Below, piece after piece: positions 46,541-55,171 of a stretch of DNA of 64,000 nucleotides. The notes beneath the pieces were generated by a model that was not told where the DNA came from, searched no databases, and was given only the letters and a program-made list of their open reading frames with translations. Position 1 is the first letter of the stretch. Each line of letters begins with the position of its first letter. The position numbers and the translations under genes are program-made. Source of the stretch: Streptomyces aureus (lineage in GTDB: Bacteria > Actinomycetota > Actinomycetes > Streptomycetales > Streptomycetaceae); assembly GCF_000725495.1 (NCBI RefSeq), contig NZ_JNZD01000023.1, positions 79,212 through 143,211 on the forward strand. The letters are read 5' to 3'.

Positions 46541-47671
46541 ATGGAACTTGCCTACATTCCCAGCCCGTCGCACGGTGTGCTGCACCTCGGCCCCATTCCG
46601 CTGCGCGGCTACGCGTTCTGCATCATCATCGGCGTCTTTCTGGCCGTCTGGCTCGGCAACAAGCGCTGGATCGCCCGGGGAGGGCGGTCCGGCACGGTGG
46701 CCGACATCGCGGTCTGGGCCGTGCCCTTCGGCCTGGTCGGCGGCCGCCTCTACCACGTGATCACGGACTACGAGCTGTACTTCAGCGAGGGCCGTGACTG
46801 GGTGGACGCCTTCAAGGTCTGGCAGGGCGGGCTCGGCATCTGGGGCGCCATCGCCCTCGGTGCGCTGGGCGCCTGGATCGGGTGCCGCCGCCGCGGTATC
46901 CCGCTGCCCGCCTGGGCCGACGCCGTGGCACCGGGCATCGCCTTCGCCCAGGCGTGCGGACGCTGGGGCAACTGGTTCAACCAGGAGCTGTACGGCAAGC
47001 CGACCGACGTTCCGTGGGCGCTGCACATCACGTCCTCCACGGACGGCCGCGTCCCCGGGTACTACCACCCGACCTTCCTGTACGAGTCCCTGTGGTGCGT
47101 CGGCGTCGGCTTCCTGGTCATCTGGGCCGACCGCCGCTTCAAGCTCGGCCATGGACGCGCCTTCGCCCTGTACGTCGCCGCCTACTGCGTCGGCCGGGGC
47201 TGGATCGAGTACATGCGGGTCGACGACGCCCACCACATCCTGGGTCTGCGTCTGAACGACTGGACCGCGATGGTGGTCTTCGTCCTCGCGGTGGCCTACA
47301 TCGTGATCTCGTCCCGGCTGCGTCCGGGCCGGGAGGAGATCGTGGAGCCGGGGGCCGCCGAGGACGCCCCGGCCGAGGGCGAAGCGTCCGCCTCCGCCGA
47401 GGACGCGGCCGACGACAAGGCCGACGACAAGGCCGAGGGCAAGAGCGAGGCCGAGGCCGCCGGGGACAAGACCGGGGGCAAGGCCGAGAGCGACGCCGGC
47501 GCGAGCGGGGACACGGACGAGTCCGTCGACCTCGGCAAGGAGAGCGCCACCGGGTCCGCCGAGCCGGAGCCCTCGGACTCCACCGGGTCCGCCTCCGCGT
47601 CGGAGTCCGAGGAGGAGTCCGGGGCCGGGACCGTGGCGCGGGACGAGGCCGGGTCCGCCAAGAAGAGCTGA
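46541..47671 (+). CDS. lgt: Prolipoprotein diacylglyceryl transferase
   Basis: 376 aa. Transfers diacylglycerol to the lipobox Cys, the step before LspA. About seven transmembrane segments. Motifs QGGLGIWG, the signature GRWGNWFNQELYGKP with the essential Arg, and YHPTFLYES. The last ~95 residues are an acidic, low-complexity tail (Glu/Asp/Ser/Ala, for example DDKADDKAEGKSEAEA) absent from enteric Lgt. ATG start; a TAGCGT hexamer at 46524-46529 suggests a very short leader. Confidence 0.96.
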   Translation: MELAYIPSPSHGVLHLGPIPLRGYAFCIIIGVFLAVWLGNKRWIARGGRSGTVADIAVWAVPFGLVGGRLYHVITDYELYFSEGRDWVDAFKVWQGGLGIWGAIALGALGAWIGCRRRGIPLPAWADAVAPGIAFAQACGRWGNWFNQELYGKPTDVPWALHITSSTDGRVPGYYHPTFLYESLWCVGVGFLVIWADRRFKLGHGRAFALYVAAYCVGRGWIEYMRVDDAHHILGLRLNDWTAMVVFVLAVAYIVISSRLRPGREEIVEPGAAEDAPAEGEASASAEDAADDKADDKAEGKSEAEAAGDKTGGKAESDAGASGDTDESVDLGKESATGSAEPEPSDSTGSASASESEEESGAGTVARDEAGSAKKS

Positions 47672-47687
47672 GTTCTCCTCGTACACC

Positions 47688-47726
47688 CGAAGGGGGCGCC
47701 GCGTCCGGGACGCGGCGCCCCCTTCG
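47688..47726. terminator. 18-bp hairpin between convergent lgt and the citE-like gene
   Basis: Arms CGAAGGGGGCGCCGCGTC and its complement, 3-nt loop, 16 nt after the lgt stop. Downstream (47771-47800) three GCCGGACCAG-type decamers follow. It probably also ends the long minus-strand operon. Confidence 0.85.
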
Positions 47727-47827
47727 TGCTGCCTCCGTACTGCCCGCCGTACCGCCCCGCAACGCCTCGCCCCGGACCAGGCCGGACCAGGCCGGACCGG
47801 GCCGCGCCGTCCGGGCCGCGCCCGGTC

Positions 47828-48673
47828 TCAGGTCCCGGCCAGGCGTTCGGCGAGGGCCAGGGTGCGGCGCGCGCCCGCGACCACCGCCGCGTCGATGAAC
47901 CGGCCGTCCGGCAGGGCCTGCGCGCCCGGATCGGCCGCCGCCGCCCGGACGACCGCCTCGGCGGAGTCCACCTCGGCCGGGGTGGGAAGGTAGGCCCGCT
48001 CGATGATCGGGAGCTGGCGGGGGTGGATCGCCGCGCGTCCGAGGAAGCCGAGGGCCCGGCCGCGCGCACAGGACGAGGCCAGCCCCTCGACGTCGCGGAT
48101 GTCGGGATAGACCGACTGGGCCGGCGGGGGCAGCCCCGCCGCCCGCGCGGCCACGACCAGGCGCGCCCGGGACCAGTCGAGGCCCGCCTCGTCGCGGACG
48201 CCGAGGTCGGCCCGCAGATCGCTCTCGCCGAGCGAGATCCCGCGCAGCGCGCCGTGGGACGAGGCGATGGAGTACGCCTGCTCGATGCCGAGAGCCGACT
48301 CCAGCAGGGCGTAGAGGGGGATCGTGCCGCCCTCCGCCGGGGTCGCGTTCGCCGCCACCCGGACGACGTCGTGCCGCGAGGTCACCTTCGGCAGCCGCAG
48401 ACCCGACAGCCCGCGCAACGGCGAGAGGGTCTTCAGGTCGGCGTCGCAGTAGGGGCCGTCGAGGGCGTTGACCCGGACGTGCACCGGGACGGGCGGTTCC
48501 TCGGCGAGCAGGTCGGCGGTGGCCGAGCGGGCGTACTCCTTGCGGTGCGGGGCGACCGCGTCCTCCAGGTCGACGAGGACGACGTCCGCCCCGGAGGCCA
48601 GGGCCTTGGCCACCACCTCGGGCCGGTCGCCCGGCGCGTACAGCCAGGTCAGCGGCAGCAGGTCCGGGGTCAC
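47828..48673 (-). CDS. CitE-like CoA-ester lyase (HpcH/HpaI family)
   Basis: 281 aa. TIM-barrel lyase: WLYAPGDRPEVVAKALASGA, VVLVDLEDAVAPHRK with the metal-binding Glu-Asp, VRVNALDGPYCDAD, LRLPKV, ALLESALGIEQAY (second metal Glu) and GFLGRAAIHPRQL. Relatives cleave citramalyl-, malyl- or beta-methylmalyl-CoA. GTG overlaps the CoA-transferase stop by 4 nt. Last gene of a seven-gene operon. Together with the CoA-transferase it suggests activation of a dicarboxylic acid and cleavage of its CoA ester; the acid is unknown. Confidence 0.9.
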   Translation of the reverse strand: MTPDLLPLTWLYAPGDRPEVVAKALASGADVVLVDLEDAVAPHRKEYARSATADLLAEEPPVPVHVRVNALDGPYCDADLKTLSPLRGLSGLRLPKVTSRHDVVRVAANATPAEGGTIPLYALLESALGIEQAYSIASSHGALRGISLGESDLRADLGVRDEAGLDWSRARLVVAARAAGLPPPAQSVYPDIRDVEGLASSCARGRALGFLGRAAIHPRQLPIIERAYLPTPAEVDSAEAVVRAAAADPGAQALPDGRFIDAAVVAGARRTLALAERLAGT

Positions 48674-49872
48674 AGCGCCCCCTCCGCCCTCAGTGCCTCG
48701 ATCTCGGGCGCCGTCAGTCCGAGTTCACCGAGCACGGCGTCGGTGTCCGCGCCGTGCGGGCGGCCCGCCCAGCGGATGGCGCCGGGGGTGGCGGAGAGCC
48801 GGAAGAGGACGTTCTGCATGCGCAGCGGACCCAGTTCCGGGTCGTCGACCCGGGTGACGGTGTCCAGGGCCTGGTACTGCGGATCGCTCATGACGCCCCG
48901 GACGTCCTGGACGGGCGCGATCGCGGCCTCGGCCTTCTCGAAGGCGGCGAGGACCTCGTCCTGGGTGCGTTCGGCGATCCACGCGCCCACCGCGCCGTCG
49001 AGGACGTCGGCGTGCCGGGCCCGGTCCGCGCCGGTCGCGAACCACGGCTCGTCGATCACGTCGGGGCGGCCCACCAGTCGCATCACCCGCTCGGCCACGG
49101 ACTGCGCCGACGTCGAGACGGCGACCCAGGAGCCGTCGGCGGTCCGGTAGGTGTTGCGGGGCGCGTTGTTCGCCGAGCGGTTGCCGGTGCGCGGCTGGAC
49201 GTGGCCCAGCTGGTCGTACCAGATCGGCTGCGGGCCGAGGACGGTCAGGATCGGCTCGATGATCGCCATGTCGACCACCTGGCCCTCGCCGGTGCGCTCG
49301 CGGGCCCGCAGGGCGGCCATCACGGCGTAGGCCGTCGCGAGCCCGGCGATCGAGTCGGCGAGGCCGAACGGCGGGAGGGTCGGCGGCGCGTCCGCCTCCC
49401 CGGTGATCGCCGCGAAGCCGCTCATCGCCTCCGCCAGCGTGCCGAAGCCGGGGCGGTGCGCGTAGGGGCCGAACTGGCCGAAGGCGGTGACCCGGGCGAG
49501 GACCAGCCGGGGGTTGGCCGCGGACAGCTCCGCCCAGCCGAGATCCCACTTCTCCAGCGTGCCCGGACGGAAGTTCTCGATGATCACGTCGGTGTCGGCG
49601 GCGAGCCGGAGCAGGGTCTCCCGGCCGCCGCGCCTGGACAGGTCGAGGGTGATCGTGCGCTTGTTGCGGCCGAGGACCTTCCACCACAGGCCGATGCCGT
49701 CCTTCGAGGGCCCGTGCCCCCGGGACGGGTCGGGCTGACGGGGGTGCTCGACCTTGACGACCTGCGCGCCGAAGTCGCCGAGCAGGGTGGCGGCGAGTGG
49801 CCCGGCGAACAGGGTCGCGAGGTCGAGGACGCGCAGGCCGTCGAGGGGGCCGCCCTCACCGGGCCCGCTCAT
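48670..49872 (-). CDS. CaiB/BaiF-type (family III) CoA-transferase
   Basis: 400 aa. Begins GPLDGLRVLDLATLFAGPLAATLLGDFGA, then VVKVEHP, the standard family III opening. Also RNKRTITLDLSRRGGRE, LAADTDVIIENFRPG, GFAAITGE, GEGQVVDMAIIEPIL with the catalytic Asp (VDMA), and GNRSANNAPRNTYRTADG. Moves CoA between carboxylic acids. ATG overlaps the ribokinase stop and its own stop overlaps the citE-like gene: strong coupling. Substrate unknown; itaconate- or succinate-type acids are plausible from the lyase partner. Confidence 0.93.
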   Translation of the reverse strand: MSGPGEGGPLDGLRVLDLATLFAGPLAATLLGDFGAQVVKVEHPRQPDPSRGHGPSKDGIGLWWKVLGRNKRTITLDLSRRGGRETLLRLAADTDVIIENFRPGTLEKWDLGWAELSAANPRLVLARVTAFGQFGPYAHRPGFGTLAEAMSGFAAITGEADAPPTLPPFGLADSIAGLATAYAVMAALRARERTGEGQVVDMAIIEPILTVLGPQPIWYDQLGHVQPRTGNRSANNAPRNTYRTADGSWVAVSTSAQSVAERVMRLVGRPDVIDEPWFATGADRARHADVLDGAVGAWIAERTQDEVLAAFEKAEAAIAPVQDVRGVMSDPQYQALDTVTRVDDPELGPLRMQNVLFRLSATPGAIRWAGRPHGADTDAVLGELGLTAPEIEALRAEGAL

Positions 49873-50762
49873 GCGCCGGCCTGGGTGTCGATCTCGGCGC
49901 GGTACGGCATCGAGGACGTCGCCCCGTGCCGCTGCACCGACAGCGAGGCGGCCGCCGACGCCCACACCATCGCCTCCGACATCTCGCGGCCCTCGGCGAG
50001 CGCCACGGCCAGGTTGCCGACGAAGGTGTCGCCGGCTCCGGTGGAGTCCACGGCGGTCACCTTCGGCGAGGGCACCGTGATGGGGTCGGCGCCCCGGGCC
50101 GCGTACAGGCTGCCCTCGGCGCCCAGGGTGACGACGACCTCCGGGACCTGTTCGAGCAGTGCCGCGGCGGCCCCCCGCGGGTCGGTGAAGCCGGTGAGCG
50201 CGGCGGCTTCGTGCTGGTTGGGCACCAGCAGGTCGATGGCGGACAGCAGCTCGGGGGACAGGAACTGGGCGGGGGCGGGGGTCAGGATCGTCCGGACGCC
50301 GTGTCTGCGGGCGGCCTCGGCGCCGGAGAGCACGGCTTCCAGCGGGATCTCCAGTTGCAGGAGCAGCGCGTCGGCGCTGGCGATGAGGCCCTCGTCGCCG
50401 GGGGCGAGGGAGGTGACGGTGCCGTTGGCGCCGGGGATGACGACGATCGCGTTGCCGCCCTCGTCGTCCACCACGATGTGCGCGGTGCCGGACGGGCCCT
50501 CGGTGGTGCGCAGATGGTCGGTGTTCACGCCGAAATGCTCCAGCGTGGAACGGAGTTGGCTGCCGAAGGAGTCGGCGCCCACCGCGCCGATCAGGGAGAC
50601 GTCGGCGCCCGCGTGCGCGGCGGCCACCGCCTGGTTCGCGCCCTTGCCGCCGGGGACCGTGCGGAACTCCCGTCCCGTCACGGTCTCCCCGCGCTGCGGG
50701 GCCTTGGCGACATACGCGACGAGGTCCATGTTCGTGCTGCCGAGCACGGCGATATGGGTCAT
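49869..50762 (-). CDS. rbsK: Ribokinase (PfkB family)
   Basis: 297 aa. PfkB signatures: VLGSTNMDLVAYVAKAPQRGETVTG is shortened here to its core STNMDLV, then VPGGKGANQAVAAA, VIPGANGTV, VPNQHEAAALTG, VVTLGAEGSL, and the anion hole/catalytic base in DSTGAGDTFVGNLAVAL. Residue pattern fits ribokinase or a nucleoside/deoxyribose kinase; there is no rbs transporter nearby. Overlaps both neighbours by 4 nt. It would phosphorylate a sugar, presumably ribose released by the adjacent glycohydrolases. Confidence 0.92.
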   Translation of the reverse strand: MTHIAVLGSTNMDLVAYVAKAPQRGETVTGREFRTVPGGKGANQAVAAAHAGADVSLIGAVGADSFGSQLRSTLEHFGVNTDHLRTTEGPSGTAHIVVDDEGGNAIVVIPGANGTVTSLAPGDEGLIASADALLLQLEIPLEAVLSGAEAARRHGVRTILTPAPAQFLSPELLSAIDLLVPNQHEAAALTGFTDPRGAAAALLEQVPEVVVTLGAEGSLYAARGADPITVPSPKVTAVDSTGAGDTFVGNLAVALAEGREMSEAMVWASAAASLSVQRHGATSSMPYRAEIDTQAGA

Positions 50763-52123
50763 GGGCGGACGGTCTCCCGGTGTGTGAGGTGGGCGAGGGC
50801 GTCGAATCCGATGCCGTTGAAGTCGGCGACGGAGGTGGCGAGCCGGTTCTTGAGGGGACCGGTGAAGCGGTCGGGCAGCGCGGCGGGGTCGCCCGCGAGC
50901 AGGCCGGCGATGCTTCCGGCGGTGGCGCCGTTGGAGTCGGTGTCCAGACCGCCGGACACCGCACGGCAGACGGAGCCGCCGAAGTCGCCGTCCGCGTGGG
51001 TGAGGGCGGCGGCGATCAGCGCGGTGTTGGGGACGGCGTGGACCCAGTGGCAGTCCCGGTGGACGGCGTGCAGTTCGTCGACGACGGTGTCGAAGTCCTC
51101 GGTCGTACGGGCCAGCCGGACGGCCTGGCGGACCGCACGGGCCAGCCGGGAGCCGGGCGGGACGACCCTCAGCCCGGTGCGCAGACAGGCGTGGACGTCG
51201 CTCGTCGCGCCGGCCGCCTCGGCGATGGCGGCGGCCGTGAACATGGCAGCGTAGACGCCGTTGGCCGTGTGGGTGAGGGCGGCGTCGCGGTACGCCTGTT
51301 CGGCGGCCCGCGCCGGGTCGCCAGGGTTGGTCCAGCCGTGCACGTCCGCGCGGATCAGGGCGCCGATCCACTCGCGGAAGGGATTGTGGCGCCGGGCGGT
51401 GTCCGGGGGCTCGACTCCGCCGAGCAGATTGCGGTAGGCGATGCGTTCCGCGGTGAAGGTACGGCCCGCGGGGAGTTCGTCGAGCCAGAGGCGGGCCACG
51501 TCCGCGGTGCTGAAGTCCCGGCCGTACCGCTGGAGCAACAGCAGGTTCAGAAGCGGGTAGTTGAGGTCGTCGTCCTCCGGCATGCCGTCGATGTTCTCGG
51601 CCAGCGAGGTGGCGGCGGAGCGCCGGTTCCAGGGGTGGGCGGCCAGCAGCTCCGCGGGGACGCCCCGGGCGGTGAACCAGGTGCGCAGGGGCCAGTTGCC
51701 GGAGGCCTTCGCGAGGGCGCGGATCGCCCCGAGGGGGAGCTTCTCCACGGGTTTGCCGAGCAGACAGCCCACGGCCCGGCCGACCCAGGCCGCCTCCAGG
51801 CGCAGGGGTCCGGGGGCGGGCACGGGCGCGTACCGAGGGGGCGGCCAGTCCGGGCACTGGGCCTTGATCAGCGCGAGGTCCGTCGGTTCGTCGTCCGCCA
51901 GCCGGCCCGGCAGGGCGGCGAGTTCGTCGAGGAGGACGGACGCGAGCCGGCGCAGGGACGGCGAGGCCGGTGCCTCCGACGCGCCCGCGCGCGGCGGGGC
52001 GGTCCTGCCGCCCGCCGCGTACCAGCGGGCGGCGACGAGGGAGGGGTCACGGCCGTCCTGCACCGCCTGGTGGAGTTCGTGCCCGAGGAGGTCCTCGGGC
52101 TGGACCCAGGTCAGCCGGAGCAC
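50759..52123 (-). CDS. ADP-ribosylglycohydrolase-family protein A
   Basis: 454 aa, the most divergent of four paralogues. An N-terminal ~110-residue extension precedes the domain, which starts AAWVGRAVGCLLGKPVEKLP. Metal-site motifs: NIDGMPEDDDLNYPLL (acidic cluster) and SGGLDTDSNGATAGSIAGLL, the D-x-D-(S/T) motif of the DraG fold. Contains Trp-rich FREWIGALIRADVHGWTNPGD. GTG start overlapping the preceding gene by 13 nt; its stop overlaps the ribokinase. By family it may hydrolyse an ADP-ribosyl or other ribosyl N/O-glycosidic bond. Confidence 0.88.
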   Translation of the reverse strand: MLRLTWVQPEDLLGHELHQAVQDGRDPSLVAARWYAAGGRTAPPRAGASEAPASPSLRRLASVLLDELAALPGRLADDEPTDLALIKAQCPDWPPPRYAPVPAPGPLRLEAAWVGRAVGCLLGKPVEKLPLGAIRALAKASGNWPLRTWFTARGVPAELLAAHPWNRRSAATSLAENIDGMPEDDDLNYPLLNLLLLQRYGRDFSTADVARLWLDELPAGRTFTAERIAYRNLLGGVEPPDTARRHNPFREWIGALIRADVHGWTNPGDPARAAEQAYRDAALTHTANGVYAAMFTAAAIAEAAGATSDVHACLRTGLRVVPPGSRLARAVRQAVRLARTTEDFDTVVDELHAVHRDCHWVHAVPNTALIAAALTHADGDFGGSVCRAVSGGLDTDSNGATAGSIAGLLAGDPAALPDRFTGPLKNRLATSVADFNGIGFDALAHLTHRETVRP

Positions 52124-53280
52124 GGTGTTCCCGTCAGCGCGGCGTACGCCGCCTCGTGGGCCCGGCGGCGCCGGAGGTCACGGCCGAAGATCTCCCGGGT
52201 CACCTCGGCCAGCGTACGCGCCGGGGCGTCCAGGTCGAGGCGGCTGGACTCGGCCACCGTCTTGGCCCAGTCGTGCGGGACCTCGGAGCCCAGCGCTCCC
52301 GCGAGGGCGCCGGCCATGGTGGCGATGGAGTCGCAGTCGCGTCCGTAGTTGACCGAACCGAGGACCGCGTGCCGGAAGTCACCGCCGGACACCAGCAACA
52401 TGCCCAGCGCGACGGGAAGTTCCTCGATGGAGTGGAGCCGGGAGGGGCGCCGGGCGCCGAGGGAGGGGGAGCGGTAGTCGGGGCCGACCGTGTCGAAGGG
52501 GGCGACCGCCCGGCGCAGCGGGACGAGCGCCGACTCGAAGTCCGTGTGCCGCGCGGCGACTTCGCAGACCGCCTCGACGGCGGCGCGGGTGCCGTCCTTG
52601 GCCAGGGCCAGACACGCGTCGACGACCGAGCGGGGGGTCGCGCCGGGGGAGCAGGCCGCGGCGACGGCCGCCGCGAAGACGCCCGCGGCCTCGCGCCCGT
52701 ACGAGGACTGGTGGGCACCCGCGACATCGAGCGCCTCGGCGTACGCGCCCGCCGGGTTCGCCGCGTTGACCAGGCCGACGGGCGCCATGTACATCGCCGC
52801 ACCGCAGTTGACGATGTTGCCGTTGCCGGCCTCGCGGGGGTCGACATGGCCGTAGTGGAGCCGGGCGACCAGCCACTTCTCGGCGAGGAAGATCCGCTGG
52901 AGGGGGAGGGCCTCCGCCTCCAGTTCCGGGATCCAGCGGGGGGTCGTCATCAGGTCGGGGACGAGGTGCTCGGCGACCGCGTAGGCGTCGAGGTGGTCGC
53001 GCACCCGCGCGTACACCCGTACCAGCGCGTGGGTCATCAGGGTGTCGTCGGTGACGTGCCCGTCGCCCTTGTGGTACGGGGCGATCGGACGGGCGGTGGG
53101 CCAGGCGTCGCCGTTCCAGGGGCCGACGACGCCGTGCACACGGCCGCCGTGACGTTCGGTGATCTGCTCGGGGGAGTACCCCTCGACGGGACCGCCGAGC
53201 GCGTCGCCGACCGCGGCCCCGACGAGGGCTCCGCCGATCCGTTCGTCGAGGGTTCCCGTTCCTTCTCCTTTGGGCGTCAT
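52111..53280 (-). CDS. ADP-ribosylglycohydrolase-family protein B (canonical motifs)
   Basis: 389 aa. Canonical DraG layout: GGALVGAAVGDALGGPVEGY near residue 17, GHVTDDTLMTHAL with T-D-D-T at 77-80, and VNYGRDCDSIATMAGALAGA with Asp315/Asp317. These residues bind two Mg ions in the family. Also conserved: NGNIVNCGAAMYMAPVGLVN. ATG with AGAGGGA about 11 nt upstream, 7 nt after the preceding stop. Likely active. Confidence 0.92.
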   Translation of the reverse strand: MTPKGEGTGTLDERIGGALVGAAVGDALGGPVEGYSPEQITERHGGRVHGVVGPWNGDAWPTARPIAPYHKGDGHVTDDTLMTHALVRVYARVRDHLDAYAVAEHLVPDLMTTPRWIPELEAEALPLQRIFLAEKWLVARLHYGHVDPREAGNGNIVNCGAAMYMAPVGLVNAANPAGAYAEALDVAGAHQSSYGREAAGVFAAAVAAACSPGATPRSVVDACLALAKDGTRAAVEAVCEVAARHTDFESALVPLRRAVAPFDTVGPDYRSPSLGARRPSRLHSIEELPVALGMLLVSGGDFRHAVLGSVNYGRDCDSIATMAGALAGALGSEVPHDWAKTVAESSRLDLDAPARTLAEVTREIFGRDLRRRRAHEAAYAALTGTPCSG

Positions 53281-53287
53281 GCCCGAA

Positions 53288-55171
53288 TCATCCCTCTGGG
53301 GCCACCCGTTCCGGGGAATCGAGCGGGTCGGCGCGTCCCGTCGCCTCCAGGAGTTCGGCGAGCGAGATGAGATCGGTGCCGGTCAGCCGGGGCAGCGCGC
53401 AGCCGGACAGGGTGCGGCAGGCGTCGCGCCAGGAGCCGGGGACCGCGGCACCGCCGCCGAGCGCGCCGGTGAGCGCGCCCGCCAGCGCGGGGGCCGAGTC
53501 GGCGACCCGGGACAGACAGGCGGCGGCCGGGACGGCCTCGGCGATCCGGCCGCGCGCGGCCAGCGCAAGGGCCAGCGCGACGGGCACTGTCTCGGCGGCC
53601 GCGATCCCGTAGCTGTAGACGTGGTCGACGATCTGGTGCTCGAGCAGCGGGACCAGCGCGAAGGCGCTCTCGCCGGCGCGGGCGAGCCCGAGGGCGTGCC
53701 GGGCGTTGCGGCCGATCTCGGTGGCGGCGGGCAGTTCGGCGAGGGCCGCCTCCGTACAGGTGCCGACGTCGTGCCCGGCGAGGGCGAGCGCCACCGCGGC
53801 GGCCATGGCGCGGGCGCCGTGCACACCGTCGCCGTCCTGGGTGTAGCGGGCGTCGAACTCGGCCAGTTCCGCGGCGAGTCGGGGGTCTCCCGGGTGGGCC
53901 ACGGCGAGCACGCAGGCCCGTACGCAGGCCGCGTCGTCGAAGTAGTGGGGGTTGTCGTGGCCGGTGGCGGGCGGGCGCAGGCCGGTGGCGAGGTTGCCGA
54001 GTCCGGCCCGTACCGAGATCCGGGCGCGCAGCGGGAGCAGCGCGGACTCGACCTCGGGGGCGCGGTCCGCGGCGGCGGCGACCTCGCTGGCGACGGCGTT
54101 CCAGGACAGGTCGATGGACGCGCGCATCCGGCGCTCCAGGCTCAGATCGCCGAGCGCCGCGGTCTCGCCCGCCCGCAGCACGGCCTCCGCCGCGAACGCC
54201 GCCCACTCGGCGTCGTCCGAGGGGCCGAGCCGCAGCGGTTCCGGCGGCTGGTTCAGCGCGATCGGCACCGGCAGGGTCGTCGTCGCGTTCTGCTCCGCGA
54301 AGGTGTCGAGCTCGCGGGTCAGCCGCCGGGTCCACTCCGGCATGCGGGCGGCCCGGTGCCGTGCGGCGGGCCAGCCCGCGGCGTCCCCGGCGGCGAGCCC
54401 CAGCAGCAGCCCCTCGATCCGCCGCACACCCTTACCGGACGGCGCCGGACGCGCCACGGGCTCCCCGGCCCCGCGACCGAGGGCCGGGCCGGGGTGCGGG
54501 GGGTCCGCTTCCGGGGTCGGGCGGGCCGGTGCAGTCGGTGCAGTCGGTGCAGTCGGTGCCGCCGGTGTCGTCGGGGTGCGGGTGGCCGCGGAGGCGGTGC
54601 CTTCGCGCGTGCGCCGGGCGTCCAGGGCCCCTTGGTGCGTGTGCTCGCCGGGCCCGGCATCTCCGGTCCCCTCGGGCGTGTGCCCGGCGTCTCGGGCTCC
54701 CTGGTGCGTGTGCCCGCCGGGCCTGGCTTCCTCGGTGTCCTCGCGCGTGTGCCCGCCCGGCCCGGCATCTCCGGTCCCCTCGGGCGTGTGCCCGGCGTCT
54801 CGGGCTCCCTGGTGCGTGTGCCCGCCGGGCCTGGCTTCTCCGGTGTCCTCGCGCGTGTGCCCGCCGGGCCCGGCTTCTCCGGTGCCTTGGCGCGTGTGCC
54901 CGCCCGGCCCGGCGTCTCCGGTCCCCTCGCGTGTGCGCCCGCGGTCTTGGGCTCCCTGGCGCGGGTGCTCGCCCGGCCTGGCTTCCTCGGTGTCCTCGCG
55001 CGTGTGCCCGCCCGGCCCGGCATACCCGATGCCCTTACGCAGGGGCCCGCCCGGCCCGGCATCCCCGGTCCCCGGCTCCTCCACCGCGAGGCCCTCCGCC
55101 TCGTCCGCTCCCGTGGCCGAGGCGGCGCCGCCCTCGGCGGCGGGATCTTCCCCCAGCAGCCCGGGGCTCAC
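53288..55171 (-). CDS. ADP-ribosylglycohydrolase-family protein C with tandem-repeat N-domain
   Basis: 627 aa. Residues ~31-192 are tandem 13-aa units (for example TREDTGEARPGGH, TPEGTGDAGPGGH) with interspersed 10-aa variants (THQGARDAGH); ~200-215 is a PTA repeat. The DraG-like domain starts near 250 (RRIEGLLLGLAAGDAAGWPA). The first metal motif survives as PSDDAEWAAF, but the usual G-R-D-x-D-(S/T) is replaced by SRVADSAPALAGAL, so only one Asp (about 558) remains. GTG overlaps the stop of the preceding gene, so the repeats are really in frame. It may be inactive or regulatory. Confidence 0.85.
   Translation of the reverse strand: MSPGLLGEDPAAEGGAASATGADEAEGLAVEEPGTGDAGPGGPLRKGIGYAGPGGHTREDTEEARPGEHPRQGAQDRGRTREGTGDAGPGGHTRQGTGEAGPGGHTREDTGEARPGGHTHQGARDAGHTPEGTGDAGPGGHTREDTEEARPGGHTHQGARDAGHTPEGTGDAGPGEHTHQGALDARRTREGTASAATRTPTTPAAPTAPTAPTAPARPTPEADPPHPGPALGRGAGEPVARPAPSGKGVRRIEGLLLGLAAGDAAGWPAARHRAARMPEWTRRLTRELDTFAEQNATTTLPVPIALNQPPEPLRLGPSDDAEWAAFAAEAVLRAGETAALGDLSLERRMRASIDLSWNAVASEVAAAADRAPEVESALLPLRARISVRAGLGNLATGLRPPATGHDNPHYFDDAACVRACVLAVAHPGDPRLAAELAEFDARYTQDGDGVHGARAMAAAVALALAGHDVGTCTEAALAELPAATEIGRNARHALGLARAGESAFALVPLLEHQIVDHVYSYGIAAAETVPVALALALAARGRIAEAVPAAACLSRVADSAPALAGALTGALGGGAAVPGSWRDACRTLSGCALPRLTGTDLISLAELLEATGRADPLDSPERVAPEG
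54528..54572. repeat. 9-nt repeat coding PTA triplets
   Basis: GGTGCAGTC on the plus strand three times in a row (54528-54554), then two variants. It lies inside gene C and encodes a P-T-A linker on the minus strand. Confidence 0.85.
54596..55081. repeat. In-frame 39/30-nt tandem repeats within a DraG-family gene
   Basis: About 13 units of 39 nt or 30 nt, always multiples of 3. A higher-order 108-nt period (39+39+30) is visible: 54651-54730 is repeated without change at 54759-54838, and similarity continues. Identical 80-nt blocks point to recent unequal exchange. The unit encodes Gly/Glu/Asp/Thr/His/Arg-rich peptide with no hydrophobic core. Confidence 0.9.
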
